Origin: Symbiodinium natans
Taxonomy: Eukaryota; Sar; Dinophyceae; Suessiales; Symbiodiniaceae
Assembly (NCBI GenBank): GCA_905221605.1
Contig: CAJNDS010002345.1
Location: 1-64,000, forward strand
Direction of reading: 5' to 3'
DNA length: 64,000 nucleotides
A program made the translations under genes and the position numbers. Of this stretch, positions 1 through 11,969 are shown piece by piece; position 1 is the stretch's first letter; each line of letters opens with the position of its first letter. Below the pieces are notes generated by a model. That model was not told the origin of the DNA. It was given only the letters and a program-made list of their open reading frames with translations, and searched no databases.

Positions 1-3000
1 CAAAATGCGGGACGCGGAAATGACAGCAGTCAAGGTTGCAAAACTGTGGGCGTGTTACTGATTGCACGGCGACCTCCAATCGACGTGCAACACACTAGAG
101 AACGCCCTGACCAATCGAAGTGGGCTTCAGGCCACTTGAAAGCCAACTTAAACCTGGGCTCTTGCTAAGGAATGTATGTTCCCTGAGAGGGGAATCAGGG
201 AAGCAGTTGCTTGTATCCCACTATGATGCCCCTTTACGGCCTACCCTAAACCCTAAACCCCAAACTTCCTACTAAGACGAAGAACTCGTAAGACAACACA
301 CACGGGCGGCTTGCTCTGCCTTGAATCCTGAATCCTTTAGGGTTTAGGGTTTAGGGTTTAGGGCTTCAGTGTCAGCTCTACTACAGTGGTGAGGCCAACA
401 CGTTTGGGCCGCTGAAAAGGGAAGTTCCATGGCTACCGGGTTTTGGGGTTTCTGGTTCAGGGGTTGAGGGTATGGGATGCCCGGAATGGGGGGGTTTAGG
501 GTTTAGGGTTTAGGGTTTAGGGTTTAGGGTTTAGGGTTTAGGGTTTAGGGCGCGCGCCAGTGTGCAGACCCCCCCCCCCCCTCAAACAAAAAAAAAAATG
601 AAGCCCTAAAGCCCTACACTGCACTTAAAACACTTCTGACATGAAGCCGTACTTCCGCAAACCCGAAACCCTAAACCCCGCTATAGAGGGGAGATGAAGA
701 GGTTTTAGGCTGGACCTCGAGGTTTGCTGAATCCGCCGGGTTTAGGGCTCAGGGTTTAGGGTTTAGGGGTTTAGGGGTTTTAGGCTTTACTTCTTGGCCA
801 AAGCTGGAACCCCCGCCCCAACCCCCACACCCTAATCTAGGGGCCCAACTGAAATAACATGGGGTTGGGGACTTTTACGTGTACAGGGCGGCCCTATGTA
901 GCTAGAATGACCATGTTGGGTAGTTCTTTTGCTACATATGTATTGTCTGCCTTCCACCCTAAACCCTAAACCCTAAACCCTAAACCCTAAACCCTAAGCC
1001 CCAAACCCTAAACCCAAAGCGCTTGTCTACAACGCTCCTGCTATTTGGATCCAAGCCCCCTTCGAGAGATCCAAGAAAAGGTGGTGGAACTGACAAAGTC
1101 GCCCGATGCCCGGCGTCGGAAATCTAAACCAGTTCAACTCTAGACAAGTCGGGTTTAGGGTTTAGGGTTTAGGGTTTAGGGCGACGGCTTGGCGAAGGTT
1201 TGCTTTAGGGGTCGAACATTGGGTTGAGTTTGGCTACCATGCGGCCGGGTCACGTATGTTTTGGCTAGTGCCGGGTCTTGAACATGGCTTCAGTCATCTT
1301 CAAAGACCAAAAACCCTACTCGAGCCCCCACCCAGCTCGTACGAAACCCCTTCTAAGCCCCTACGAAACCCCTAGTAAACCCCTAGACTCCAAACCCTAA
1401 ACCCTAAACCCCAAACCCCAAACCCTCAACCCTCAACCCTCAACCCTCAACCCTAAACCCTAAACCCTAAACACCCGAGGACCGGGCACCCACAGTCGGA
1501 CGGACTTAGAGCCCTCCACGTCATATGACCAGCGGCAGTCGTAGACCAGCGGAAGTCGTAGAAGGATGCTCTTATTGTTATGGTTTTGGGGGGTTTCAGG
1601 GTTTAGGGTTTAGTGTTTAGGGTTTTGGGTTTGGGGTTTAGGGTTTAGTAAGCTTGTGGTTCATGGGGTTCCGTTGCCAAGGATTAGAGTATTTGGGGTG
1701 TGTACCCACGTCTGATCCGGGGCTCTGTGATTTTAGAACTTTTTGGGGGGCAGGGGGGGGTCTACTGTTGAAGTTCCTAGAATAAAATGGTTTCCTCATT
1801 GTGGCAACTGATTCAGCAAGAGGCCTTTACAAGAGTGCACAACCCTCTAAACCCTGGTAGGCTTCAGGTTCCAGATCCAAAAGGTCACTGGTCTGAAACA
1901 CGCTGGTGACTAGTAAACTCGCAGGCGTTGAGTGAAAAATCCACGAACTATTGTGAGCCCCTCTTTGAGAAGAATTGCCCAATCTTCTACGTAAGCGCGT
2001 GGGCTCGTCAGGGCAGACGCATCGATGGCGCAACCGGTCTTGGGATGCAGTTTTATATGCCTGGAAAAGCTGGGGGCGAACACTATATACATATGCCCAT
2101 TGATCTAGCTACTGATTCTTGCATGCGCGCACATGTTGTATGTACGGGTGTATGTACGTCAGTATGAAGGCCTGTCTGCTTAGGGGTTTAGGGTTTGTAG
2201 AGGTGATGCACCCTCAACACATGGGCCCAAAAGGGACTTCTAAACCCTAAACCCTAAACCCTAAACCCTGAACCCTGAACCCTAAACCCTAAACCCTAAA
2301 CCCTAAAACCTAAACCCTAAACCCTCAACCCTCAACCCTAAACCCTAAACCCTAAACCCTCATGGGGGAGAGATTCCTGTACGAATCTTGAGCTTCGATA
2401 CCAGCAGAGGATCCCTGGATGCTTCATAAAACGTGCTTGGTTTGTAGGGTTCCAGGTGCCCACATAGGCCTCAATTGATTGCGGGACTTCAGGGACATGT
2501 TAGGGTTTAGGGTTTAGGGTTTAGGTTGAGGGTTTCGGGTTTAGGGGGGGGGGGTTTAGGGGATGTTTGATTTCGGGTCCAAGGGTCAAGAGTTTCCAGA
2601 AAACTGGGCCCAAGATGGTCATGCCGTAAGAATGGATGTGGCACCGCAAAGTAACCCTAAACCCTGAACCCTACACCCTAAACCCTACACCCTAAACCCC
2701 CAAACCATAACCACGGAGCCGCGCAGGTACTAGTTACTAGTAGGCCCGCCAGCAGGACTTGCGAGCGCATCAACTCCCGCTCAGACTTGAAGAGCTCGGA
2801 TATGCAAAGGGAAACTACTAATTGCTTAAGAACCCACCTCCCCCCCCCCCCCCCCAAAAAAAAAAAAAAAAATTCTCCTTATAAGGGCAATCTCGGGATT
2901 TTCGTGTTGTCATGTTTTTTTTTTGTGGGGGTTCTTAAGCGAATAGTAGGAAAAGTGAGGCCCTCCATGGGGTCATAGGTCCAGAAGTTAGAGTTTAGGA

Positions 3001-3080
3001 TTCTAGGGTTGAGGGTTTAGGGTTTAGGGTTTAGGGTCTAGGTTTGAGGGTTTAAAGCTTAAGGTCTAGGGTTTAGGGAG
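1..3080. other. Island/array block without a resolved gene
   Basis: About 15 telomere-like arrays, the longest at about 493-550 (TTTAGGG), 957-1015, 1373-1470 and 2229-2360 (CCCTAAA). The islands between them have open frames on both strands. The most protein-like is 1060-1143 on the plus strand, an acidic/basic helix-like peptide (LREIQEKVVELTK) ending in TAG. 1928-2167 (plus) is a 79-codon ATG frame without recognisable similarity, and an equally open minus frame overlaps it. A C-run followed by an A-run lies at 2836-2872. Nothing here could be spliced with confidence. Confidence 0.6.
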
Positions 3081-3126
3081 GTATTCAAGAAGGTTTTCTC
3101 AGCGGGTGGCTTGGTTTTCGACACAG

Positions 3127-3267
3127 GAAGAACTAGACAACGGACGGCCCGAATGTCGAAAAAACAACGAAGAAAGTCCATCGGGAGCAAGACCGTCTCG
3201 AATGGATCCAAATGGGTTAAGCCTTAAGCAGGAACGTACCATGATGGCTGCCAATTCAACAGATTGA
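3127..3267 (+). CDS. Candidate terminal exon, unknown protein
   Basis: A frame of 46 codons opens directly after a CACAG acceptor followed by G and ends in TGA at 3265-3267. The peptide is hydrophilic and rich in Glu, Asn, Arg and Ser, and I recognise no family. The island is bounded on both sides by telomere-like repeats, as the proven exons at 50.8-55.9 kb are. A second plus frame overlaps the end and stays open to about 3350, so either a frameshift or a wrong frame choice is possible. Openness alone is weak evidence here. Confidence 0.22.
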   Translation, partial: EELDNGRPECRKNNEESPSGARPSRMDPNGLSLKQERTMMAANSTD

Positions 3268-3432
3268 TGACGATCCATCACCCGCCATCAACGTCCGGCT
3301 ATACAGCGTGAACCTGCGAATGAAGGATTACGCAGATGCCGCCAGTACCCCCCAAAACCCTACACCGTGAACCCCTAAACCCGACACTCATGAACACTAT
3401 ATAGCTGCAAAAGTTTGGCGAAATGGAACCCG

Positions 3433-3838
3433 CGCGGACACGCGGACGCGCGGACACGCGGACGCGCGGACACGCGGACGCGCGGACACGCGAACACGCG
3501 GCGCGGACGCGCGAACATGCGGACGCGCGGATGCGCGGACGCGCGGGACGCGCGAATGCGCGGACACGCGGACGCGCGGACGCGCGGACGCGCGGACGCG
3601 CGGGACACGCGGACGCGCGGACGCCGGACGACGGACGCCGCGGAACGTGGACTCGCGGACACACATGGACGCGCGCACGCGCGGAGGTGCGGGGACACGC
3701 GGACACGCGGACACGCGGAATGCGCGGACCGCGACGCGCGGACCCGCGGACGCGCGGACCCTCGGACGCACGGACCCGCGGACGTGCGGACGCGCGGATG
3801 CGCGGGCGCGCGGACGCGCGGACACGCGGCGCGGACGC
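3433..3838. repeat. GC-rich 8-bp minisatellite (GCGGACRC)n
   Basis: About 400 bp of tandem GCGGACAC/GCGGACGC units with local single-base slips. All six frames stay open through much of it and give Arg/Ala/Asp/Thr-rich low-complexity peptides, so the long frames reported there are composition artefacts. It lies directly upstream of a CCCTAAA array at about 3954-4005. Confidence 0.95.
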
Positions 3839-3839
3839 A

Positions 3840-6400
3840 GCTACCTGACGTTCATAAGTCAAACCCGAAGCCCTTGACCTGAAACGGGCATGCCCCACAC
3901 CCCAAACCCGAAAAGACAGAAATTGGACTTTAGGGTTTTGTCCTCAACCCTAAACCCTAAACCCTAAACCCTAAACCCTAAACCCTAAACCTAAACTTCT
4001 ACCCAACAAGCGCCCCGTCACTGTCAGAGCAGGAGCCACACGTAACGTGGCGAAAGATTGCGACTGCCCTTTGGAGCCCTAGAGCCAGCAGGGGCGTCGC
4101 GGATGAGACCTTACAAATCTTTCGGTCAAAGATCTCGGGCGAGGCCCCAAAGCCCCAAAAAGCCTGCACAATCCCGGCGCCCGAAACCCTAGAACCCTAA
4201 ACATCCACCAACCCCAACCATTCAAGTTGTCAAACGCCTCGAGTTGCCAAAAATCTCGAACCCTTCGACTCCTAAAGCCCCAGAGCCTAGAATTGACATG
4301 GCCTACCGTGCCCAGGATGGGTCAAGGTTTAGGGACTAGGATGCCGGATTTCGGGCCATAGGGGGCTTTCTTTCATGGCTCTGCCTGAAGACTACGCCCT
4401 AAACCCTAAACCCTAAACCCTAAACCCTTCAGCCCTGCAGTACTTCCAGTATTGTTTGCGGATGCAAAGAGATGTCCCACAAAGGTCTCTAGCAGACCGC
4501 GATAGGTCTATGAACATGGGGACTTCAGCTCCCAAACCCCTTGCAGCAAAATCGGGTTTAGGGTTTAGGGTTTAGGGTTTGGGGTTTAGGGTTTAGGGTT
4601 TAGGGCTTAGGGTCCCCAACATAGCGACTCCTTGGTTGCGAGGTGCTTGTTCTTTTGGAAGGTTTGGGGTTGCAAGAAGCAGAATCGGCCCTCGACTTTC
4701 GGCCTACGACCTAAACCCTAAACCCTAAACCCCAAACCCAAACCCTAAACCCTAAACCCTAAACTCTAAATTTGGGGATGTGGTTCCCATCCGCAGACTC
4801 TCCGGTGTCTGCAGGCTGCAGTGCTTCGATAGTAGAGACTTTTGGCAGTAAGGCTGAAGGTGGCTTCAGGGGTTAGGGTTTTGGTCTGCAGGGAGGTTTC
4901 AGGGTTTAGGGGTTCCAGAGTGTAGGGTTTAAGGCTTAAGAAAGTTCAGGGGTGGAGGGTTTAGAGTTGAAAGGGTGCAGGGCGTAGGGTGTAGGGTGTA
5001 GGGTTTCGGGTGCATATAGTGTTTGTAGGGTAAGAGTTACAAGTGTTACAGGGCCTGTAGGGCTTTGCCCTACCTTCTGGAGCTGCGCTGATAAACGCCG
5101 AGATCTTCTCGGATGGGTTCAAGCTTGGGGCTGCGGGGCTTAGCCAGTCAAGACGTGGTCTGCAGCGGGGTTTGTGGGTTTAGGGGCTTGGGGGTTTAGG
5201 GTTTATGGTTCAGGGGTTGCCGGGTTGTGGGCTGACTTAGGGAGTTCAACACATTCATGAAGCACCGCTTGCCAGTCCTAACTAGAATTCTACGATTGCG
5301 AAGAAGTAGGACAGGAGATACCTGACCCACCAACGCCTAGCTAAACGAAGTTGAGGAAGCAAAATTCAGCCGAGGAGTCTCACTCCCAAAGAGGCGGCCG
5401 AATATTCATATTCCACGTTCTTCAAGACGAGACCCGAATCAAAAAGAAGGAACAGCTCAAGGACGGCGAGCCTCCCGCCCCCGAACCTCGAAATTCCCCG
5501 AATGCACGGGGTTAGGGTTTAGGGTTTAGGGTTGAGGGTTGAGGCGGTCTTGGTGCGATGGGCCAGTGGTAAGGTGATGACCGGTGGCAATCGGCAAGCA
5601 GGGTTTAGATTTAGGGTTTAGGGTTTTAGGGTTTAGGGTTTTAGGGTTTAGGGTTTAGGGTTTAGGGTTCAGGGTTTAGGGTTTAGGGTTTAGGGTTTAG
5701 GGTTGCAGAGTCTAGGTTTCAGGTTGACCTACGAACCCCAACTCCCTTCCTTGCAAAGCGTGCAGCCCTAAACCTATGCCACACTCTCTGAGATACGTCC
5801 TCATTGGCTTCTATCTTGGCCCATGGCCATCTAACACCATTGGTGTATCGATCAGAGATTGCATGCTCCTGACGGGAAAGACCCTCAGCCCTAAACCCTT
5901 AACCCTAAACCCCAATAGGGTTTAGGTGGTTAAGGGGTGCTTCGAATCCGGTGTGGGCCTCCGCTGGAGAGGGGGAGTGCATTTAAAGTCCTGGATGTTT
6001 GCTTCAATGCAGTGGCGGACTCTGGGTTTAGGGTTTAATTAGGGTTTAGGGTTTAGGGTTTAGGGAAAAGCATTCCATCCAGGAATCAAGCTTGCTTGGC
6101 TTGTCCTGAGGGCCTCTTTGGGGGGATGTGCCACTGAATTGCCCAGGGTGCTTGCCAAGTCCTGACGAAACCCTAAACCGTCCGTTTTCTGCTCTTGCCC
6201 AGCTGTGTGTTCCAGGCTTGTTTTCCTGAGGGACGCTGAAGCTCAACTCTAAACCCCAAACCCTTATGGTAAACCCCCAAATTAAACTTAAAACCTGCAG
6301 GGTGCAGGATTTAGGTTCAGGGATTAGCGTAGGGCACCTGATTCCCGAAGCCCCTACTAAACCCTAAGCCCTACATCCCAAACCCCAAAACCAAACCCTA
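3840..6400. other. Islands with open frames between telomere-like arrays
   Basis: Islands at about 4000-4180, 4205-4330, 4433-4553, 4620-4710 and 4768-4855 each have a long open plus-strand frame, and 5341-5514 is open in two plus frames at once. They could be exons of one plus-strand gene, but I could not fix splice sites or find a known domain. Arrays of TTTAGGG lie at 4555-4612 and 5600-5705 and CCCTAAA at 4395-4427. Composition (few TA-containing stops) makes open frames common, so no gene is called. Confidence 0.5.
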
Positions 6401-6402
6401 AC

Positions 6403-7426
6403 CCTTCTCTTTAACCTCCAGATTGCCAAAGTAGCTATCCCAAGGGCGACTGATGGGGAGACGCAGAACGCAACCTGTACCTTAAACTCCCCCAAGAAAG
6501 AACCACGCTCTCCTTGAACGTGGAAGCAGTGAATTTGCCGAAAGGTTTCGCCCAAGGCTTCCACCTGGCACAAGAATCAGCACCCTCAGCCCTGAACCCG
6601 AAAACACCCGAACCCATCACGCATAGCGTACGCCCCCTTGGGGCTTCCCTTTCGCGTAGTTCAGGCTTCGGGGGTCTTTGGGTCTTGGGGTTTAGGGTTC
6701 AGGGACTTGGGTCCTAAACCCTAAACCCTAAACCCTAACAAAACCCTAAACAATAAACCCTAAACCCTAAACCCTAAACCCTAAACCCTAAACCCTAAAC
6801 CCTAAACCCTAAACCCTATGAGCTGAGGCGGTGGCCATGCGGGCCGCCCAAGCACGGATGATATCCGGCTCTTCCTTGACCTGCTTGGTGAAGCTCCGGG
6901 ACCTACTAGGGTTTAGGGTTTAGGGTTCAGGGCTTAGGGGAAGCATCCCAAGCAGCCCAACCCCACGACCCCAAACCCCCACTCCCCGCCACCTTCCCTC
7001 ACAGAAGATGAAGCAACCTTGGGACAAAGGACCCAGGGCTACATGCGTACTCACCCTAAACCCCAAGATTTGCTGCCCATCCTCTTGCAGTAGCTGTTCA
7101 TACTCAAGGCTCCCTTGTTAAGGAATGTGATTCCACTTTGAGGGACCCTGTCCCCCTATGGCCCTGTTGTTAACAACCCAGCATATAATGCCTGAAACCT
7201 AAACCCTAAACCTCATGGGTTCTCCTACTACCCCCCCTCTCTACTACCCCCCTAGGTTCCCCCATAATTAAGGCTACTTAGGGATAATAGGGGGGTAGTA
7301 GGGGAACCCATGAAAACCCTAAACCCTAAAAACCCTAAACCCTAAACCCTAAACCCTAAATCCTAAACCCTACAAGGATGGCAACCATTGCGTCGAGATG
7401 CAGCCAGGCAGATCATGTCCATGATC
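6403..7426 (-). CDS. Candidate multi-exon gene with a membrane segment (partial)
   Basis: Proposed minus-strand exons are 7405-7426, 6824-6880 and 6403-6564. The last is the best: it opens after a GCCAG acceptor, runs 54 codons in phase 0 and encodes a short soluble part followed by a hydrophobic stretch (FCVSPSVALGIATLAIW) capped by Arg/Lys, like one transmembrane helix. Exon 6824-6880 (19 codons) opens after AAGCAG|G and ends at a GC donor, so the phases agree. The introns contain CCCTAAA repeats. The 22-bp upstream exon is doubtful. No family is recognised, and both gene ends are missing. Confidence 0.33.
6713..6819 (-). repeat. CCCTAAA array inside the proposed intron
   Basis: About 14 mostly perfect CCCTAAA units on the plus strand, with two imperfect units near the start. 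It lies between the proposed exons 6824-6880 and 6403-6564, as the telomere-like array in the proven intron 51367-51580 does. Confidence 0.95.
7214..7312. mobile_element. Small inverted-repeat (introner-like) element
   Basis: About 100 bp with near-perfect terminal inverted repeats: CATGGGTTCTCCTACTACCC at the left and its near complement ending GGGGAACCCATG at the right. The interior contains CCCATAATTAAGG and TTAGGGATAA. The same interior occurs at 55042-55075 inside an intron of the ankyrin gene, so this is a copy of an intron-borne family. No coding capacity. It lies upstream of the candidate exon 6824-6880, in a part of the proposed gene with no proven intron. Confidence 0.75.
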
Positions 7427-7445
7427 CTGCCCAGCTCGGGTCTCA

Positions 7446-7790
7446 AGGGTTTAGGGTTTAGGGTTTAGTAGGGTTTAGGGTTTAGGTTTGGGGTTTGGGG
7501 TTTAGGGTTTAGGGTTTGGGGTTTAGGGTTTAGAAAACCCATGGGTTGAGAGCGAGGCTCTTCGGCTTCAAGGGGGTCAACCCCTGAACCTTCAACCCCA
7601 AACCCGGGCTGTATGCAAGAAACACATCCGGCTTGAGGCTTGCAGTCTGTTAGGGGTTCGGGGCTTAGGGGATTAGGGGTTTCGGGTTTCGGTGTTAGCG
7701 TTGTAGGAGTTAGGAATTGACATTTTCCTTGCTACCCTAAACCCTAAACCCTAAACCCTATACCCTAAAGCCTAAAGCCTAAACCCTAAA
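7446..7790. other. Telomere-like arrays, no gene seen
   Basis: TTTAGGG array with GGGGTTT variants at 7446-7535, a 90-bp island, degenerate TTAGGGGTT repeats at 7650-7715 and a CCCTAAA array at 7735-7790. Nothing else is seen. Confidence 0.8.
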
Positions 7791-8440
7791 CTGCCGAGAG
7801 CGCCGCTGTGCATTTACATGGGCGCTCGAGGCTTCGACCGAGGTCCCCGACCGAGCGTCTCCACAGAACGGTGAGGGAGGGTAAAGCCTCCCGGTAGACG
7901 AGACGGCAGTGCCTGGCTGCGCTCAGACCAAGGGCGTAAGCCCTTTCAAGCCGATTGCGTGTGGGTGTTTTTTTTGGGGGTCTGGGAGTACTTTTCCCGG
8001 GGGGTCTGGGGCCCTGAGCTGGCAGATTCCGGCCCCCCCCCTCTCTTTTCTGGGTCCGCCTCAAACCCCCCATCCCTCCCTTCCTGGATGGCTGGATGCC
8101 CACCCACCTGAGCCTATCTCTGCACCTTTTGACTTTGCAAGCAGGGGCCGGGCGAGGCCCCTGCTTCCCCTAGTGTTTGCTGCCCTGGGGCTGCGTGGGC
8201 CGGGCTTTGGGCACTCCTCCATTTTACTCCGTGAAAGCTCCAAGAAGCCTACGAGCCACTGACAGGCTCCACAAAGCTCAGGAGGCCCCACCCTGCTCTT
8301 TCTCTGTAAAAAGCAAGAAAGCCCCGGTGAACCCTAAACCCTAAATGAGAATAGTTTGGGTGGTTGGGGTGGGACTACATGCTAACGCAAGCGAGCGGCC
8401 CGGGTGCTTTTAGCACCAGCGAGCTTCCCTGCTATACACC
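7791..8440 (+). repeat. Dispersed element, copy A (650 bp)
   Basis: The first ~110 bp (from CTGCCGAGAGCGCCGCTGTG) and last ~100 bp (ending AGCTTCCCTGCTATACACC) recur in inverted orientation at 21441-21943 with about one mismatch at each end. The interior is much more diverged and longer here. A palindromic GCAGGGGCC...GGCCCCTGC hairpin near 8140-8165 is shared by both copies. Both ends abut telomere-like repeats. Open frames inside (plus 7909-8262, minus 7786-8103) are not conserved as a whole between the copies, although the minus frame over the conserved end is. It could be a non-autonomous transposon or a repeated gene fragment. Confidence 0.85.
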
Positions 8441-11400
8441 CTAAACCCTAAACCCCAAACCCCAAACCCTAAACCCTATGCCGCAATGTCCGAGGCCCTG
8501 CACACGCCTCATTGTCAAAACCTTCGGCAGCCGGCATGTAGGCAGCTCACCTCGCCGGGGGCCCTGGACCCTACTTAAGGCTCTCAGTCTGATGTCGAGT
8601 CTAAACATTAACCTAGCCCGAAATTGTAGAACTTCCTAACAAACGTGTGACTACTCACCCTAAACTCTAAACCCTAAACCCTAAAACCAAAACCCAAAAC
8701 CCCAACCCGAATCCATTTTCAATCGCCAAGTGCAACTTGTCTTCCGGTGACTCTTGCCAGAGCCCTCTTCTTGCTTCAGGTACCTCTGAGTTCAGTGCCA
8801 GCCCCCTGAGTGTCAACCTAAGCCCTAAACCTTTTTGACATGGACAAATTGAACCTCTCATAAACCCTAAACCCCCAAAACCCTACACCCAAAACCCTAA
8901 ACCCAACAGCCTAAACCCTGCCGACCCCCTCACCCCCCCGCCCCCCCGCCCTCCCCCCCGCAACAGCGGCCGCCTCTTGGTTGGGTTGCTGCAAAAAGCG
9001 CGCTCCACTCCTCAAGTGACCCTTGTGGGGCCCCCAGAACCACCAAGCCACTCGTTTAGGGTTTAGGGTTTAGGGTTTAGGGCTTCGGGATTAGGGTTTA
9101 GGGTTTGGGGACCCAACTCTAGGGCCCTCAACCTGTAGGGTATTCTGAAGGGTTTCAAGTCTCTTTAAGGGCTTGGATGGGGATACTTCTTGAAGGAAGG
9201 GATCGGGTGTGTTGAGGGACTAAACCCTAAACCCTAAACCCTAAACCCGAAACCCTAAACCCCAAACCCTAAACCCTAAACCCCAAACCCTAAACCCCAA
9301 ACCCAAAACCTAAACCCTAAACCCAAAACCTGGGGCTTGGGGGCGTTGGAGGGTTAGGGGCTTAAGTAGTGTGTTCCCACTCGGGGAGGTGCCTGGACCC
9401 GAAGGGCCCCTAGGGTTTAGGGTTTAGGGTTTAGGGTTTAGGGTTTAGGGTTAGGGGGGTTTAGGGTTGAGGGTTGCAAGGTTTAGACTAGGCGGTGGTG
9501 TCCGGAAGCATGGCGCGGAGTCTCGAGATGAAGTTGGTGCAGGGTTGCAACGTCGCAGGGCTACCGAGGGATTAGGGTTTAGGGTTTAGGGTTTAGGGTT
9601 TAGGGCCCTCAAAACACCTGTCCCCAAATTGAACAATCCTGCTGAAGGGACTCTTTTTGGGGTAGTCCATCTTCTATGGGACCTATAGCACCGTAGGAGA
9701 CTACTACCAACACCTCAAACCCTAAATTTAACGGACCGTTAGCCCCACAGAAAATTTCGAAACCCTATAAACGCTAAACGCTAAACGCTAAACGCTAAAC
9801 GCTAAACGCTAAACCCTAAACCCTAAACCCTAAACCCTGTAAACCCTAAACCCTAAACCCTAAACCCTAAACCCTAAACCTACGGTCTGAAAGCCGAGCT
9901 GCCGCATCTGTCATCTCGGAAGGCTGAAGGCTGGCCATGGGACTCGGATGGCACGCGCTGGTTAGTGTCGGATTCAGAGTTTCGGGTTTCGGGTTTAGGG
10001 TTTCGGGTTTAGGGTTTAAGGTTTGGGGTTTCGGGTTTAGGGTTTGGAGTTTCGGGTTTAGGGTTCAGAGTTTAGGGTTTGGAGTTTCGGGGTTTAGGGT
10101 TTAGGGGGTTTAGGGAGTAGAGTTTTGGGTCTTTTTTAGGGTTTAGGGGGTTTAGGGAGTAGAGTTTTGGGTTTTTGACCCTGAACCACATTCAAGGGTC
10201 TCGGAGGCCTCCGCGGAGTTGTGCCTGGAACGATGCCTTTGCGTTTGGGGTCTGGGGCTGTTAGTTGAGGCCACTCTGGGCTGTTTTGGGTTTCGGGTTT
10301 CGGGTTCAGGGTTTAGGGCTCAGGGTCGCAGAAGCACGCGAACAGGTAAAGACCCCAACCCTGCATCCAGCCCCCTTTCATCTAGGTACAGCTAGCATCC
10401 CCCGCGAGCCGTCGGGCCTTTTGGGGTTTTGGGGTAGCCCTAAACCCTAAATCCTAAACCCCAAACCCTAAACCCTAAACCCAAAACCCTAGACCTTAAA
10501 CCTTAAACCCTACACCCTCAACCCTAAACCCAAAAGGCTGAAGAGTCTCGTTCACGGACAGCAATCGCCTGGATGCAACGCGATTGGCATTCAAGGCCGG
10601 CTTGGAGATCGGCCCTTCTTTGCATTTCATCCCGCCCGGCGGAGTCTAGGGTTTCGGGTTTAGGGGTTTAGGGTTTAAAGGGTTTAAAGGGTTTAAAGGG
10701 TTTAAAGGGTTTAAAGGGTTTAAAAGGGTTTAAAAGGGTTTAAAAGGGTTTAAAAAGGGTTTAGAGCGTAGATTCTTGCATGACATAGTTAAGTTCAAGG
10801 GGTTCAAAAGTTTGGGTCCAAACCTGGGTTTAAGCCTTTAGACCCCTAAACCCTCAACCCTGACATTGGTCCAGGTGGCAGCAGGCCCGAGTACACAAAG
10901 CTCAGGCTGAATAGTCCTGCGGCCAACTTGCCGTGGCCTCGGCTCGTAGGAATTCTAGATCCTGACGCTAAGGTTTAGGGGTTAGGGGTTAGGGCTTAGG
11001 GTTTAGGGTTTAGGGCCAAGCCCTGAACCGAAATCCTAAACCCAAAAGGGGCCCCCCACACTGTAGGGTTTAGGGCGGGTGGACGACTTGGGTTAATCCT
11101 AGTATTTGGGGGTCTAAATTAATCCTAACCCTAAACCCTGAACCCCCAACCCTTTTCGGTGCGCCGATCCTCAATCTAAGTGTATAGGGTTTAGGGTTTC
11201 GGGTTTAGGGCTAGGGATTGAGACAATTTCCAAATCCGAACCCCAAACCCTTCAAACCCAAGCCCACAATGCCAACCCCCGACATCCCAAGCCCTGCTCT
11301 AAACCCCCTCCAAAGAAAACAATCCAAAGCCCCAACCCTGCACCCTAAATCCTAAACCCTGAGACAAGGTTGTTCAGAAACCCCTGCAAAAAACCCTAAA

Positions 11401-11612
11401 CCCTAAACCCTAGACCCTAAACCGATAGGACCGATGTCCGGAGGGTAAAAAACGAACAGAAACGAGAAGCATGTATGAACCGCCCAGAAGACCAAGCCGC
11501 GCTTTAGCGTTTAGGGGAGCTTAGGGCTTAGGGTTTAGGGTTAGGGTTTAGGGTTTAGGGTTTAGGGTTTGGGGTTTGGGGTTTGGGGTTTAGGGTTTAG
11601 GGTTTAGGGTTT
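8441..11612. other. Islands and telomere-like arrays
   Basis: Arrays at 9056-9110, 9218-9330, 9412-9475, 9575-9605, 9765-9885 (with six CGCTAAA units), 9975-10170 and 10435-10530. A local GGGTTTAAA array with lengthening A-runs lies at 10670-10762. Islands at 8700-8840 and 9490-9565 have open frames on both strands. No splice chain or family was recognised. Confidence 0.6.
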
Positions 11613-11969
11613 ATGGCCACGAAAGGTGTGATGGTTGCTTGCTGCTTGCTGCCCGTTTGGGGTTTAGGGCTTTCCCCCCGCCGCCCCATCCACCTGTTGT
11701 TCAACGAGTGTCACGCCAAACTCACAATGTCAGTAGATTGCACAGGCACCCAAAATGCTAGGTCAATCAAATCCCTCACCAACAAAAAGCTCCGAGAGTT
11801 TGGAAAGAGAACCTGCAAAGGCCCTTCCCAAAGGCCCCCCAAAGGCACCCAACAAAGGCACCCAACAAACTTCACTTCATCATGTGGGCTTGAATCGAGG
11901 CCGCAACCGCCCGCCTTCTCAGCCAAAGCAATAGCCCCAAAACCTCCGGTCAAAAACTCCGCAGCCTAA
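11613..11969 (+). CDS. Hypothetical ORF, 118 codons
   Basis: One of the longest ATG-started frames outside simple repeats and the retroelement. It starts at the edge of a TTTAGGG array and ends in TAA at the edge of a CCCTAAA array. The product is basic in its second half (Lys, Arg, Pro), with no recognised motif. An 80-codon minus-strand frame overlaps it. Its start codon arises directly from the repeat (GGGTTTATGG), which makes a real start doubtful. It may instead contain an exon with other boundaries. Confidence 0.15.
   Translation: MATKGVMVACCLLPVWGLGLSPRRPIHLLFNECHAKLTMSVDCTGTQNARSIKSLTNKKLREFGKRTCKGPSQRPPKGTQQRHPTNFTSSCGLESRPQPPAFSAKAIAPKPPVKNSAA

Noticed and set aside
3299-3898. 199-codon Arg/Ala/Ser-rich frame and five overlapping frames
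   Set aside because: Artefacts of the 8-bp GC-rich minisatellite; open in all frames.
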